DNA of 64,000 bases from COE1 sp910588595 (GTDB taxonomy: Bacteria; Bacillota; Clostridia; Lachnospirales; Lachnospiraceae): the NCBI GenBank assembly GCA_948957135.1, contig CARDBT010000006.1:32712-96711 (forward strand). Reading direction: 5' to 3'. Shown here piece after piece: positions 34,550 to 43,884 of the stretch; within the stretch, counting starts at the first letter, position 1; the number at the start of each line of letters is the position of its first letter. The position numbers and the translations under genes are program-made. Under the pieces are notes generated by a model that saw only the letters and a list, made by a program, of their open reading frames with translations, was not told the DNA's origin and searched no databases.

Positions 34550-35935
34550 ATGAAACTGACAAGACATAACGGCAGAGCAGGAAAAAACGGTGCTTACAAT
34601 CCCAAGCATAATGACCGGAGGTTTGACATTGAGAACAGTGAGCATATAGATGCGGACAGAGCAAACCAGAATATTTATTGGGACTGTTACACAGGATTTT
34701 CGTCCGCAAAAATAAGGGAGCATGACAAAGAAAACGATTATTCTTTTGAAAAGATTGAGCAGCTTTATTACTTTGAACATTACGCAGATCATATACAGGC
34801 ACAGAATGAGCGGAACGAAAAAACAAGGCACACCGAACGCAACAGGACGGTCAATGATTTGCTGGCGAACAACAAGACCTGTCCAGAAGAAAGCATTTAC
34901 CAAATCGGTACGGTTGATGAGTCTGTATCGGGGGAAGTTTTAGCCAAGATTGCGACAGAATTTTTTGCAGAGATGGAAGAAAAATATGGTTCACACGTTC
35001 ATATTCTTGATTGGGCATTACATCTTGACGAGGGTACTCCGCATATCCATGAAAGGCACGTTTTTGACTGTGAAAATATATATGGAGAACTGTGCCCGCA
35101 ACAGGAAAAGGCACTTGAAGAATTAGGCGTACCACTACCTGATCCTGATAAAAAGAAAGGCAGGAACAACAACCGTAAACAGACCTTTGATGCGGAATGC
35201 CGTAAGATGCTTTTCCGTATCTGTGCAAAGCATAATCTCCACTTACAGATTGAACCGACATATGGCGGCAGGGGCTATCTGGAAAAGCAGGACTTTATCA
35301 TCGAAAGTCAGAAAGAGAAAATCTCTGTGCAGAAGGATGTTCTCATTGAAAATGCAAAAGCCATAGGGGAACAGGAGAAGAAAATCGAGAAGGCCGAGAA
35401 AGCTGTATCCCAAAGGGAGAAAGTGATTGAAAAACAGGATGTGCTGATTGCGGAGAAAAATGCCGCAATTATGGAAAAACATTCAGCGCTTGAAGATGTC
35501 ACAATGAAACTTGCGGATATGGAAACAATGGTTGATGAGGTGGCAGGACAGGCATATGAAAGAGCCTGTGAGGTTGTTACCGATACCGTCCGGCAGGAAA
35601 CACAGAAAGAGGATATAAAAATCCTTGATGATTATTCAAAATGGCTGTCTGCGCCGGAACGCACCGCTGATAAAAAACTGCGGGATTATGCAGTAAGGCG
35701 GCTGGAAACATTGAAAGAAAAATTCCTGAAATCCGCAAAGGGGATTATGGAAAAAATCACAAAATCCCTGCAAGAACCGCAACAAAAGCAGGCAAATCTT
35801 GAACAGGTCAAAGAAAAAGCGAGAATTTCCCTCAAAGCACAGCTTAGTGTCAATAAAAAATATGTTGATGATTACAAGTCACAGCATTATGGAATGAACA
35901 CAAAACAAGCCGGAAAAGACGGACAGTCTTTATAA
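34550..35935 (+). CDS. mobV: MobV-family relaxase (plasmid recombination protein)
   Basis: A 461-residue relaxase. The N-terminal nuclease domain has the metal site HLDEGTPHIHERH (about 163-175) and the N-terminal HNGRAGKNGAYNPKHNDR region in place of the MobM motif with catalytic histidine. A long coiled coil (about 250-330) and a basic C-terminus follow, as in Tn4451 TnpZ and pMV158 MobM. GGGAGG lies 15 bases before the ATG. It would mobilize element A using another element's conjugation system. Confidence 0.92.
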   Translation: MKLTRHNGRAGKNGAYNPKHNDRRFDIENSEHIDADRANQNIYWDCYTGFSSAKIREHDKENDYSFEKIEQLYYFEHYADHIQAQNERNEKTRHTERNRTVNDLLANNKTCPEESIYQIGTVDESVSGEVLAKIATEFFAEMEEKYGSHVHILDWALHLDEGTPHIHERHVFDCENIYGELCPQQEKALEELGVPLPDPDKKKGRNNNRKQTFDAECRKMLFRICAKHNLHLQIEPTYGGRGYLEKQDFIIESQKEKISVQKDVLIENAKAIGEQEKKIEKAEKAVSQREKVIEKQDVLIAEKNAAIMEKHSALEDVTMKLADMETMVDEVAGQAYERACEVVTDTVRQETQKEDIKILDDYSKWLSAPERTADKKLRDYAVRRLETLKEKFLKSAKGIMEKITKSLQEPQQKQANLEQVKEKARISLKAQLSVNKKYVDDYKSQHYGMNTKQAGKDGQSL

Positions 35936-36070
35936 ACGGCAGATAATCCGCAGCGTTAATCGCTGCGTCCACACAGCGTCAGGGCAATTATAAACCTACA
36001 GGGGGAGGACTATACCCTTTGCAGGCTTTATAGTTGTCCTGTTTTTTATTTGCATGAATAGGAGGATTTT

Positions 36071-36886
36071 ATGGCAGAGAACAGGAAGTATTATTTTTTG
36101 AAACTGAAAGAGGATTTTTTTGACCAGCGTGAGATTGTGGTACTGGAAGGTTCAAAGGACGGCATCTTATACGTGAATATCCTGCTCAAGATGTACCTGA
36201 AATCATTACAGCATAACGGAAAACTGCTCTTAAATGAACAAACACCGCTTTCGGCAGAGATGATAGCACTGCTTACAAGACATGAGGTAGGTACAGTCGA
36301 GAGGGCGATGCGGGCATTCATGCAGCTTGGACTTGTGGTAGTGCAGGAAAATGACATTTACTATATGCCCGAAATTGAACAGATGACCGGAAAAGGCTCG
36401 TCCGATGCGGAACGAAAGGCAAGATACCGCAGACAGAAAGTGGAGGAAAACACACTGCTTCTTGAGGACAAGAATACTGGTATGGGACAGAATTGGGACA
36501 ATGTCCCACCTGTGTCTCAAATTTTTCCACCAGAGATTAGAGATAAGAGTATAGAGAATAGAGATAAGAACTTAGATAAAAGAGAGTGTGAGAGAGAAAA
36601 AGACACCCACCCACCAGAAAAGGAGGAAAACGAAGCGCATTTCTATGGCAGATACAATAATGTTATTCTTACGGATAAGGAACTGCAAATGCTCAAAGAT
36701 GACTTTCCAGCAGATTACCAGTCCATGATAGAGCATTTGTCGGAATATATGGCATCTTATGGAAAAACATACAAAAACCACTTAGCCACTATGGAACTAT
36801 GGAAAAAGGCGGATATGAAAGAAGAACGGAAAACAGGGAACGGGTATTCCTATAACGGCAGTTTTAAGGAGGGTGACAGTTTATGA
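36071..36886 (+). CDS. Phage replisome organizer-like protein
   Basis: A 271-residue protein. The N-terminal domain (1-120, YYFLKLKEDFFDQREIVVLE ... MLKMYL) is a winged-helix replisome organizer as found in phage and plasmid initiators. A linker with KNTGMGQNWDNV and a C-terminal helical part follow. It overlaps the DnaC-like gene by 4 bp, so initiator and loader form a unit. It likely replicates the excised circle. Confidence 0.8.
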   Translation: MAENRKYYFLKLKEDFFDQREIVVLEGSKDGILYVNILLKMYLKSLQHNGKLLLNEQTPLSAEMIALLTRHEVGTVERAMRAFMQLGLVVVQENDIYYMPEIEQMTGKGSSDAERKARYRRQKVEENTLLLEDKNTGMGQNWDNVPPVSQIFPPEIRDKSIENRDKNLDKRECEREKDTHPPEKEENEAHFYGRYNNVILTDKELQMLKDDFPADYQSMIEHLSEYMASYGKTYKNHLATMELWKKADMKEERKTGNGYSYNGSFKEGDSL

Positions 36887-37743
36887 TTGGAGTGGTTGTT
36901 GATGAAGTGCTTAGAAAAATGGAAAGTACCACCAATGAGGGAATAAAGGCGGCTGATGATTACATGGATACTGATACAGGATTATTGATGTGCGGGCAGT
37001 GCCACACAAAAAAGCAGAAAAAAATATCATTCTTGGGGGAGGAACGCATTGTAGGCTGTCTTTGCAGATGCGCGGCGGAGAAACTGGAAAAAGAACGTGA
37101 GGAACACAGGATAAAGGAGGAACTTTTGAATATCCAGAAGATGAAAAGTGCTGGATTGCAGGACAAAACATTTTACCATTATACCTTTGAGCGGTGTGAT
37201 GCGTCACAGGAAAACGCCATCTATGCAAAACGGTATGTGGAACATTTTTCAGAAATGGTGCAGACAGGTCAGGGGCTTTTGTTTTGGGGGAATGTTGGGA
37301 CAGGCAAGACATTTCTTGCAGGCTGTATCGCCAATGCGCTGTTAGAGCAGAAAATCCCTGTGCTTATGACAAGCTTTCCGAAAATATTAAATGCGCTCGG
37401 CGGTCTTTATAGTTCGGAGCGGAATGAGTACATTGCAAGCCTGAACCGTTACACGCTACTTGTAATTGACGACATGGGGATTGAGAGGGAAAGCCAGTAT
37501 ACGGTTGAAACAATTTATACGGTTATTGACGAGCGTTATAAATCGGGCAAGCCTTTCATCATCACGACAAACATACAGCTTGATATATTGAAAAAGCCGC
37601 AGGATTTGGAACACGCAAGGATTTATGACCGCATTATGGAACGCTGTATGCCTGTATTCTTCGGCGGTAAGAATTACCGTTCTGAATTAGGGCAGGGCAA
37701 CAGGGATATGACAAAAAAGATATTGACAGGAGCAAAAATATAG
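36883..37743 (+). CDS. DnaC/IstB-type helicase loader ATPase
   Basis: A 286-residue AAA+ ATPase. An N-terminal zinc-binding part (CGQCHTKKQ ... GCLCRC, about 32-65) precedes Walker A GNVGTGKTF (about 137), Walker B LLVIDDMGIE (about 195) and sensor ITTNIQ. This is the form of phage DnaC-like loaders. It pairs with the replisome organizer upstream. Confidence 0.88.
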   Translation: MIGVVVDEVLRKMESTTNEGIKAADDYMDTDTGLLMCGQCHTKKQKKISFLGEERIVGCLCRCAAEKLEKEREEHRIKEELLNIQKMKSAGLQDKTFYHYTFERCDASQENAIYAKRYVEHFSEMVQTGQGLLFWGNVGTGKTFLAGCIANALLEQKIPVLMTSFPKILNALGGLYSSERNEYIASLNRYTLLVIDDMGIERESQYTVETIYTVIDERYKSGKPFIITTNIQLDILKKPQDLEHARIYDRIMERCMPVFFGGKNYRSELGQGNRDMTKKILTGAKI

Positions 37744-37877
37744 TGTGATGTCTGGCATTGGGGAATGAGTGTCTTCAATGCTGTTTCTATGCAGACTTAT
37801 CTTTCTGTACAGAGGGATAAATTGGATTGAAATATGACAGGCGGAATAATGACCGCAGAAAGGACAGGGATAATTTT

Positions 37878-38063
37878 ATGGTCAAAGATAGGGAAGTAAA
37901 AAAAGATATAAAGGGGCAGACAAGATTTGTTGTGACGAGAGAGTTTAGCGGCACACAGACCATGCAGCAAGCCTTTGAACAGCTCATAGAGAAAAAGACA
38001 GAGGAACACATTTCAAAGAATACCTCGCATTCTTTGAAAAAGGACAGACGGGCATTAGCCTGA
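37878..38063 (+). CDS. tnpW: TnpW-like transposon protein
   Basis: A 61-residue basic protein. DIKGQTRFVVTREFSGTQTM followed by QQAFEQLIEKK is characteristic of TnpW of Tn4451-type elements; function unknown. ATG 37878 fits an AGGGAT site; a TTG at 37827 would add 17 residues. It lies directly upstream of the recombinase, as TnpW does in element B. Confidence 0.7.
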   Translation: MVKDREVKKDIKGQTRFVVTREFSGTQTMQQAFEQLIEKKTEEHISKNTSHSLKKDRRALA

Positions 38064-38142
38064 AAAACAAGATTTTTCAAGCGGCAGATTTGCGCATAAG
38101 GCGCACATTTGCAAGTTTCTACAATTGTCATGAAAAAATATG

Positions 38143-38192
38143 TTGAAATTGGGTCGGGGACATGGTAATATAATTATATCGTGTCCCTGTTC
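38143..38192 (+). promoter_or_regulatory. Promoter and operator of the element A recombinase
   Basis: TTGAAA (38143-38148) and TAATAT (38166-38171) are 17 bp apart. GGGACA (38157-38162) and TGTCCC (38182-38187) flank the -10, an operator-like inverted repeat. The right half, 15 bases at 38178-38192, recurs perfectly inverted at 32467-32481 near the left end of the element. Confidence 0.55.
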
Positions 38193-38208
38193 ATAAAGGA
38201 GAGAACCT

Positions 38209-39870
38209 ATGAACAGGAATTACAATTCCAAGAAAAACAATTCTAAGATTACCAGTCCATTACTTACTGCCCTCTATTGCAGGCTGTCCCTTGAAGATGG
38301 GAAAGACAACGAGAGCATGAGTATCAGCAACCAAAAGCTGTTACTCAAAGATTACGCAGAAAAGAACGGTATGTTCAACTGCGAGTTTTATGTGGATGAC
38401 GGTTTCACAGGGCGGAACTTCAACCGTCCAGCATTCCAGCGCATGATAAGTGATATTGAATCAGGAAGGATAAGCTGTGTGATTACCAAAGACCTTTCAA
38501 GGCTTGGGCGCAATTACATTGAGTCTGGCAGCTACATGGAGGTATTTTTCCCAAAGCACAATGTACGCTACATAGCAATTACGGATAATTATGACAGCCT
38601 GAACAAGCAGGAAATGGACATTGCGCCGTTTAAGAATATCCTGAATGATATGTACAGCAGGGATATTTCCAAAAAAGTGCTTGCAGGGCGTATGACACGC
38701 TCAAGGCAGGGGAAGTTCTGCGGGGGACAGCCGCCTTTGGGATTGATGCGTGACCCTGATGACAACGGGCATCTTATCATTGATCCGGAAACTGCGCCGA
38801 TTATCAGACGGATATTTGACCTTGCGCTTGACGGGTTTGGTAACATGAAAATATGCAAGGTTTTGATGGAAGAACGGATACCGATTACAAGAATGCAGAC
38901 AGGAACAGACTGTGACATAAATTATTATGCATGGAGCGGTTCACGCATATCAACCATTTTGAGAAATCCATTTTACAAGGGCGCACACGTTGTCTGCAAG
39001 ACACACCAGAAGGGGATACGTTCCAACACTTACAACATCATTCCGAGGGAGCAGAGGGAAGTCATAGAGGACTGCCACGAAGCGATTATTCCTAAAGCAG
39101 AGTGGGATAAGGTTCAGCAGCTTATAGACCGCAGACCGCCGATTATGAAGGGGAATAACTGCCCATATTATAATATTTTTCATGGTATTGTCTACTGTGC
39201 CACTTGTGGGAAGTCCATGCAGGTGCGTTATGAAAAGGTGGGGAGGACAAATAAAGACCGCCGGACTGGAAAAGAGCGTGAACCGATAGACAAGGCATAT
39301 TATATCTGTCAGACTTATAACCGTTTGGGGAAAAATGCCTGTACAAGCCACAAAATTGAAGCGAGGGATTTATATAACCTTGTGCTTGCAGATATACAGG
39401 AAGTTGCTGCTATGGCATTAAAGGATAAGGAAGCGTTTTATGGAAGGTTGAGCCGTAGAATGGAGAAACAGTATCTTGCGGATACGGACAGCCTGAAAAA
39501 AGAGTATGAGAACCTTGCACAGCGCAATCAGGAGATAGACGATACTTTTATCAGTCTTTATGCAGACAAGGCAAAGGGAATACTTACTGAAAAGCGTTTT
39601 TTGAAGCTGACGGACGCAATGGAAAAGGAACAGGAAAACAACCAGAGCCGTATGCAGGAGATAGCTGCACTTATCAGTGAGGAAGAACATTCCGAGGGTG
39701 ATGTGCAGATGTTTATGGGGGAAATCAGGCGTTATGCTGCTATTACGGAGCTTGACGAAACGGTATTAAACCGACTGATTAACCGCATACTGATTGGAGA
39801 ACCTAAGAAAGTGGATGGGATAAAGACACAGGAAGTACGGATTGTTTATAATTTTGTTGGGGAACTGTAA
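38209..39870 (+). CDS. tnpX: TnpX-type large serine recombinase (element A)
   Basis: A 553-residue recombinase that would excise and insert element A. Catalytic serine S27 lies in ALYCRLSLEDGKDNESMS. The resolvase domain (20-165) has TKDLSRLGRNYIESG; a recombinase domain (180-300) has a PPLGLMRDPDDNGHL start; a zinc ribbon (YCATCGKSM ... YICQTYNRLGKNACTSHKI) and a DUF4368-type coiled-coil end follow. All key residues are present. It lies mid-element rather than at an end, because cargo of about 6 kb has been added to its right. Confidence 0.93.
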   Translation: MNRNYNSKKNNSKITSPLLTALYCRLSLEDGKDNESMSISNQKLLLKDYAEKNGMFNCEFYVDDGFTGRNFNRPAFQRMISDIESGRISCVITKDLSRLGRNYIESGSYMEVFFPKHNVRYIAITDNYDSLNKQEMDIAPFKNILNDMYSRDISKKVLAGRMTRSRQGKFCGGQPPLGLMRDPDDNGHLIIDPETAPIIRRIFDLALDGFGNMKICKVLMEERIPITRMQTGTDCDINYYAWSGSRISTILRNPFYKGAHVVCKTHQKGIRSNTYNIIPREQREVIEDCHEAIIPKAEWDKVQQLIDRRPPIMKGNNCPYYNIFHGIVYCATCGKSMQVRYEKVGRTNKDRRTGKEREPIDKAYYICQTYNRLGKNACTSHKIEARDLYNLVLADIQEVAAMALKDKEAFYGRLSRRMEKQYLADTDSLKKEYENLAQRNQEIDDTFISLYADKAKGILTEKRFLKLTDAMEKEQENNQSRMQEIAALISEEEHSEGDVQMFMGEIRRYAAITELDETVLNRLINRILIGEPKKVDGIKTQEVRIVYNFVGEL

Positions 39871-39905
39871 AATTGAATTGTTTTTTCAGATAAGGTGAAA
39901 ATGTG

Positions 39906-39943
39906 AATGCCCTGATAATTGGAGTATTATCAGGGCATTTTGT
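39906..39943 (+). terminator. Terminator of the recombinase gene
   Basis: A perfect 14-bp stem (39906-39919 with 39926-39939), 6-base loop and TTTTG run. Confidence 0.8.
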
Positions 39944-39986
39944 GAAGATTACTTTATTTTTTTATCCTTTAGTCACCGCTATTCTG

Positions 39987-40406
39987 TTAATATATAGGAA
40001 AATTAATACGATTTTCTGCTATTTGTAGCAGGTTTATATCCCTGTCAAAATTCTTAGCAACAAGCATATCTTCCATATGAATTTGGAATATTTCTGCCAT
40101 TCTATACAAGTTGTCGATGGAAGGCAGTGTCTGCCCCTTTAGCCATCTGTATATAGATTGTGGACACGCTAAATTTAAAAAAAATTGAATGTCCTTCACA
40201 GTACACCCGTTTTTTATGAAAATGTAATGCAATTTCTTACCTGTTTGAACCATATCCAGTGATGTGTATATGTTACTTGCGGCAAATTGTTTTACAGAAG
40301 CTGTCCATTCTGATGTATGTTTGAAACTTGGAAGGCAGTCCACATTTTTAGTAAGAATAACGGGTTTTTCCTTTAAGGATGCGTTCGGTATTATCTGTAT
40401 TTCCAT
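39987..40406 (-). CDS. HTH regulator (element A cargo)
   Basis: A 139-residue protein with an XRE-like HTH in the C-terminal half (GCTVKDIQFFLNLACPQSIYR ... LPSIDNLYRMAEIF). The N-terminal half is unassigned. An AAAGG site precedes the ATG. It faces the recombinase gene. Confidence 0.65.
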   Translation of the reverse strand: MEIQIIPNASLKEKPVILTKNVDCLPSFKHTSEWTASVKQFAASNIYTSLDMVQTGKKLHYIFIKNGCTVKDIQFFLNLACPQSIYRWLKGQTLPSIDNLYRMAEIFQIHMEDMLVAKNFDRDINLLQIAENRINFPIY

Positions 40407-40573
40407 TTTTAGCCTTTCTTTTCAGATTATTTCTTGCAAGACAGAAAACTACAAAGTATAATAATCTTGTGGTCTGCTCTCTTGCAGATGCATGGAACAG
40501 GTGGTGTGTTTCTTTGCAGGAGAACACCACTTGTTTTAATCTTTTGTAACAATAATTATCTCTTGGCTGTCCC

Positions 40574-40855
40574 CTAAAGAAATATGTTTTGCTCTGTGAA
40601 AACTTCTGCTGTTATCAGAACACCTAATCGAAACCCTCGTTCAAATTTTTTTTGTTCGTCATAACAGCTTTCCTTAAAAAGTATTTCCACTAATTCTGAC
40701 AGCATTTCTTGTTCTTCGTTATTCAGTTTTTTGGCTAACTTGTCCTGAAGCTCACTTCCCCTTTCACATATTTTTTGCTGTTCAAGGCTTCGTCCTTCTG
40801 TTCCGCCGTCTACATGAAGCTGTTCGTTCAAAAATGCTTCTAAAATCTTTCCCAT
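40574..40855 (-). CDS. Small acidic helical protein, DUF6809-like
   Basis: A 93-residue protein (MGKILEAFLNEQLHVDGG start) with a long helix containing LNNEEQEMLSELVEIL and a C-terminal KFERGFRLGVLITAEVF that resembles DUF6809. ATG 40855 is favoured over 40864 by spacing to AAAGGAG. Function unknown. Confidence 0.55.
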   Translation of the reverse strand: MGKILEAFLNEQLHVDGGTEGRSLEQQKICERGSELQDKLAKKLNNEEQEMLSELVEILFKESCYDEQKKFERGFRLGVLITAEVFTEQNIFL

Positions 40856-41072
40856 TCCGTTCATCTCCTTTCCGCTTTTGAAAAATCTCTCAAAAATTTT
40901 TCATTACAATTTTGCTCTTAGATGTGCATATATGTACTCTTAAAAATAAATAATACACTATAAAGTGTAGTTAGTCAATAGCGGAATTGTATTCTGGTGT
41001 GTAGAATTGCATTTATGTTTGATTTTCTGCACCAAAAAGTATATAATTACTCAAAGGAAACGAGGTGAAAAA

Positions 41073-41285
41073 ATGGGAATGGCATTAAAAATACGGACAA
41101 TTCTCTTGGAAAGAAATATGTCTATCAAAGAGTTAAGTGATAAATTGGGGTACAAAGGCACAAACCTTTATAATAAACTTAGGAGAGATAATTTGACCGA
41201 AAAAGAGTTGCGCGAAATTGCTGACATTCTAAACTGTGATTATGATGGTATTTTTACTTATAGGGATACAGGAAAAAAGGTTTGA
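41073..41285 (+). CDS. Small XRE-type regulator
   Basis: A 70-residue protein that is little more than an HTH domain (MSIKELSDKLGYKGTNLYNKL). GAGGTGA precedes the ATG at 41073. It is divergent from the DUF6809-like gene and first in direction of the AgrC-like operon, so it may regulate either. Confidence 0.7.
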   Translation: MGMALKIRTILLERNMSIKELSDKLGYKGTNLYNKLRRDNLTEKELREIADILNCDYDGIFTYRDTGKKV

Positions 41286-41559
41286 TTCGTTATAATCTGC
41301 CAGTTAGAAAATTGTTCTATATAACTATAAAAAAACAGCTAAGGTGGTAGAACTTTAAGAGAATCCCTGCTTTTGGAGTAAAAATAGCTTATTATAAAAC
41401 AATATATTGGAAATTGTTCTATAGTTTAAGAGTGAGTAGGATATTGCTAGCTCTGAAAACGAATAGGTAGAGATTATATGGAATATGAGTGAGAACAGAA
41501 AATATTTATATAAGCCGCTAAATTGAAATGAGAGATTTATGCAGTCTTGCGCGTGCAGG

Positions 41560-41640
41560 TGACAGGGAATTGTGGTTATGGCATTTATTAAGAATAAAGA
41601 AGCATTTTATGGCAGATTGAATTGTAATAGGAATGTATTT
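41560..41640 (+). pseudogene. Fragment related to the serine recombinase
   Basis: VVMAFIKNKEAFYGRLN strongly resembles AAMALKDKEAFYGRLS inside the recombinase at 38209-39870. Only about 20 codons remain. The rest of 41286-41761 has no gene I can support, and I found no AgrD-like peptide with confidence. Confidence 0.5.
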
Positions 41641-41761
41641 ATTCATATTTGCGAAATGTTACTTTGGGTTATAATAGATATGATAGAATTAAATGAGATT
41701 TTTGCCATAATAGGAGAAAAGGGTAAATTTTTTTGCATCTGTAGAAAGAAATGGTAAAAAT

Positions 41762-43069
41762 ATGATTTATATTATAGACAACATATCAAATTATTTAATA
41801 TATTTGTTTATTATTTATTTTGAATTCAGGTTAAGTCCAAGAAAAAGCAGGTTTTTTCTTAGTATGTCGGTGTTGATTGTGTTCTTTGCGGGTGTTTTCA
41901 ATGCATATTTTGATACAAACTCTCCCTTTGTTTATATATTTTGGAGTGTGCTTTCCATTTGTTTGTTTTTTGAGGAGCGTTTAGGACATTTGATTGTATT
42001 AAGCGCCGTTCTCATGTATTTTACAGGAATCATTGATACATTTAGTGTCATGTTGATACAGGTTATGATGATAGGCGGGGGAATCAGCAGTACAGATCTC
42101 GCCTGGTGGATGGAACCTGCTTATTTGCTTTCGTTCCTGATATATCTTTTGGCATACCTGCGGATTCTGAAAAAATATGAAGTTTATATGTGCGACATAG
42201 AGTTCAAATACAAGTTTGCGCTTTTAGTGCAGGGCAGTATTTTTCAAATATTTTACAACTTTGTTTTTGCTTTTTTTAATGAGAATCATACAATGTATGA
42301 CTGGGATGCCTATGCAGTATTTTTTATCAGTATCGTGGGAGTAATCTATTCGGTTTTTATTACGCTTAGCCTTGCTGTTAAAAATATATTGTCAAACAGG
42401 CAGAACAGGGAGCTTCAATCTTTTATGTATATGCAAAAGCAGCAATATGAATATCAATTGCAGCAATCGGTAGCTGTACGGCATTTTAAACATGATTTGG
42501 TAAATCATATTGGCGTTCTTCGAGAGTTAATGAACGAAAAAAAGACAAAGGAAGCCAAACAGTACATAGAAACTATCTGGAATATTCAGGATGAGTTTGA
42601 TTTAAAGATTCATACTGGAGATAGTTTTCTTGATATTATTGTTAATTATTATTTGTATTTGGCACTAAAGGAAAATATAGAGTTTGTTGTTTTGGGAAAA
42701 CTGACCCAAAAAATGCCTCTTGAGATGTTTGATATTACAACACTGATGGGAAATATACTGCAAAATGCTGTCGAAGCGGCGGTAAAAGCAGATGTTCCCA
42801 AAATACGTGTTGAACTAATAGAACATAAGAAAGAAATTTTTATTGTTGTCAGTAACAGTGTAGCCAAAAAATTTAATACCAAAACGGACTTTTTTATGAC
42901 ATCAAAAAAAGATAAGGAAAATCATGGTTTTGGTCTGAAAAATATCGCTGCAACTGTTGAAAAGTATCATGGCGAATGTTATATGGAATCAATAGTGGAA
43001 AATAGAGAAACGTTGTTTAAAATCAGCATTGCTATACCAACTGCCAAAGCAGAGGAGAAAGAGGAATGA
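41762..43069 (+). CDS. AgrC-like GHKL sensor histidine kinase
   Basis: A 435-residue membrane kinase. Six hydrophobic segments fill residues 5-210. The H-box is RHFKHDLVNHIG (H244 probable phosphoacceptor), the N-box GNILQNAVEAA, and the G-box HGFGLKNI, as in peptide-sensing AgrC/ComD/VirS kinases of the HPK10 group. The stop overlaps the LytTR regulator gene by 4 bp. No agrB-like processing gene or recognisable peptide gene is beside it, so its signal is unknown. Confidence 0.88.
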   Translation: MIYIIDNISNYLIYLFIIYFEFRLSPRKSRFFLSMSVLIVFFAGVFNAYFDTNSPFVYIFWSVLSICLFFEERLGHLIVLSAVLMYFTGIIDTFSVMLIQVMMIGGGISSTDLAWWMEPAYLLSFLIYLLAYLRILKKYEVYMCDIEFKYKFALLVQGSIFQIFYNFVFAFFNENHTMYDWDAYAVFFISIVGVIYSVFITLSLAVKNILSNRQNRELQSFMYMQKQQYEYQLQQSVAVRHFKHDLVNHIGVLRELMNEKKTKEAKQYIETIWNIQDEFDLKIHTGDSFLDIIVNYYLYLALKENIEFVVLGKLTQKMPLEMFDITTLMGNILQNAVEAAVKADVPKIRVELIEHKKEIFIVVSNSVAKKFNTKTDFFMTSKKDKENHGFGLKNIAATVEKYHGECYMESIVENRETLFKISIAIPTAKAEEKEE

Positions 43070-43770
43070 AAATAGCTATTGTAGAAGATGAAGCAGTATG
43101 GAGAGATAAGGTACAGACGATTATCGAAAAATATTGCAGTGATAAAAATATTTCATTTCAAATCAATTCCTATAGTAGTGGAAAAGAATTTATGAAAAAT
43201 CCCGATATTGACCTGTTATTTTTGGATATTGAACTTGCAGAGGGCGAAGATGGTTTTCAAATAGCGGAACAATTGATGCATTGTGGGAATAAAAGTAAAA
43301 TTTGTTTTCTGACTTCTCATACGGAGCAGGCAAGATTAGGATATAAAGTGAATGCCTTCAGGTATATAGATAAAAAGCATTTGGATGAAATAGGTGAAGC
43401 ACTTGATTCCTTCCTGAAAACAAAGATTCAGGATCGGATTATTTCCTGTGATGATACTGCTGGGATTCGCATAAAGATAAATTTGAATGAACTTCTTCTT
43501 GTTGAAACATATGGAAGGAAACTAAGATATCTTATGCTTGATGGAAAGGAACATTTTTGTGAAGGACAGGTATCAGAAGCGGCACGAAGCTTATCCCAAT
43601 TTGGCTTTTCTCAGATACATCGGTCGTATATCGTCAATTTGAAATACATTGAAAAGGTACACAGCCATGAAATTACACTTTGTAATGGATTAAAGGTAAT
43701 CATCGGGAGAGCCCATAGTAAAGAGTTTAAGAAGGAATTTTTTGAATGGAGAATGTGGTTTGATAATTGA
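43066..43770 (+). CDS. LytTR-type response regulator (AgrA-like)
   Basis: A 234-residue regulator: receiver domain (1-120, phosphoacceptor D54 in LLFLDIELAEG) and a LytTR DNA-binding domain (about 135-232, with LLVETYGRKLRYL and FSQIHRSYIVNLKYIEKV). The pair with the GHKL kinase is a classic quorum-type two-component system. Its likely target is the promoter of the next gene. Confidence 0.92.
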   Translation: MKIAIVEDEAVWRDKVQTIIEKYCSDKNISFQINSYSSGKEFMKNPDIDLLFLDIELAEGEDGFQIAEQLMHCGNKSKICFLTSHTEQARLGYKVNAFRYIDKKHLDEIGEALDSFLKTKIQDRIISCDDTAGIRIKINLNELLLVETYGRKLRYLMLDGKEHFCEGQVSEAARSLSQFGFSQIHRSYIVNLKYIEKVHSHEITLCNGLKVIIGRAHSKEFKKEFFEWRMWFDN

Positions 43771-43776
43771 TTTTTG

Positions 43777-43845
43777 TGTCGTTTGCGCAAAAATAATGTC
43801 GTTTGTGTATGTACTATTTTTTTATCTTTTTTGTTGTGATATAAA
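43777..43845 (+). promoter_or_regulatory. LytTR-type operator and promoter of the lysozyme gene
   Basis: TGTCGTTTG occurs at 43777-43785 and 43797-43805, two direct repeats about two helical turns apart, as bound by LytTR dimers. TATAAA (43840-43845) lies 35 bp after the second repeat and no good -35 is seen, which is usual for activator-dependent promoters. Confidence 0.6.
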
Positions 43846-43884
43846 TAAAGCATCAAGAGATATAACGCATAGGAGGATGAAAAA

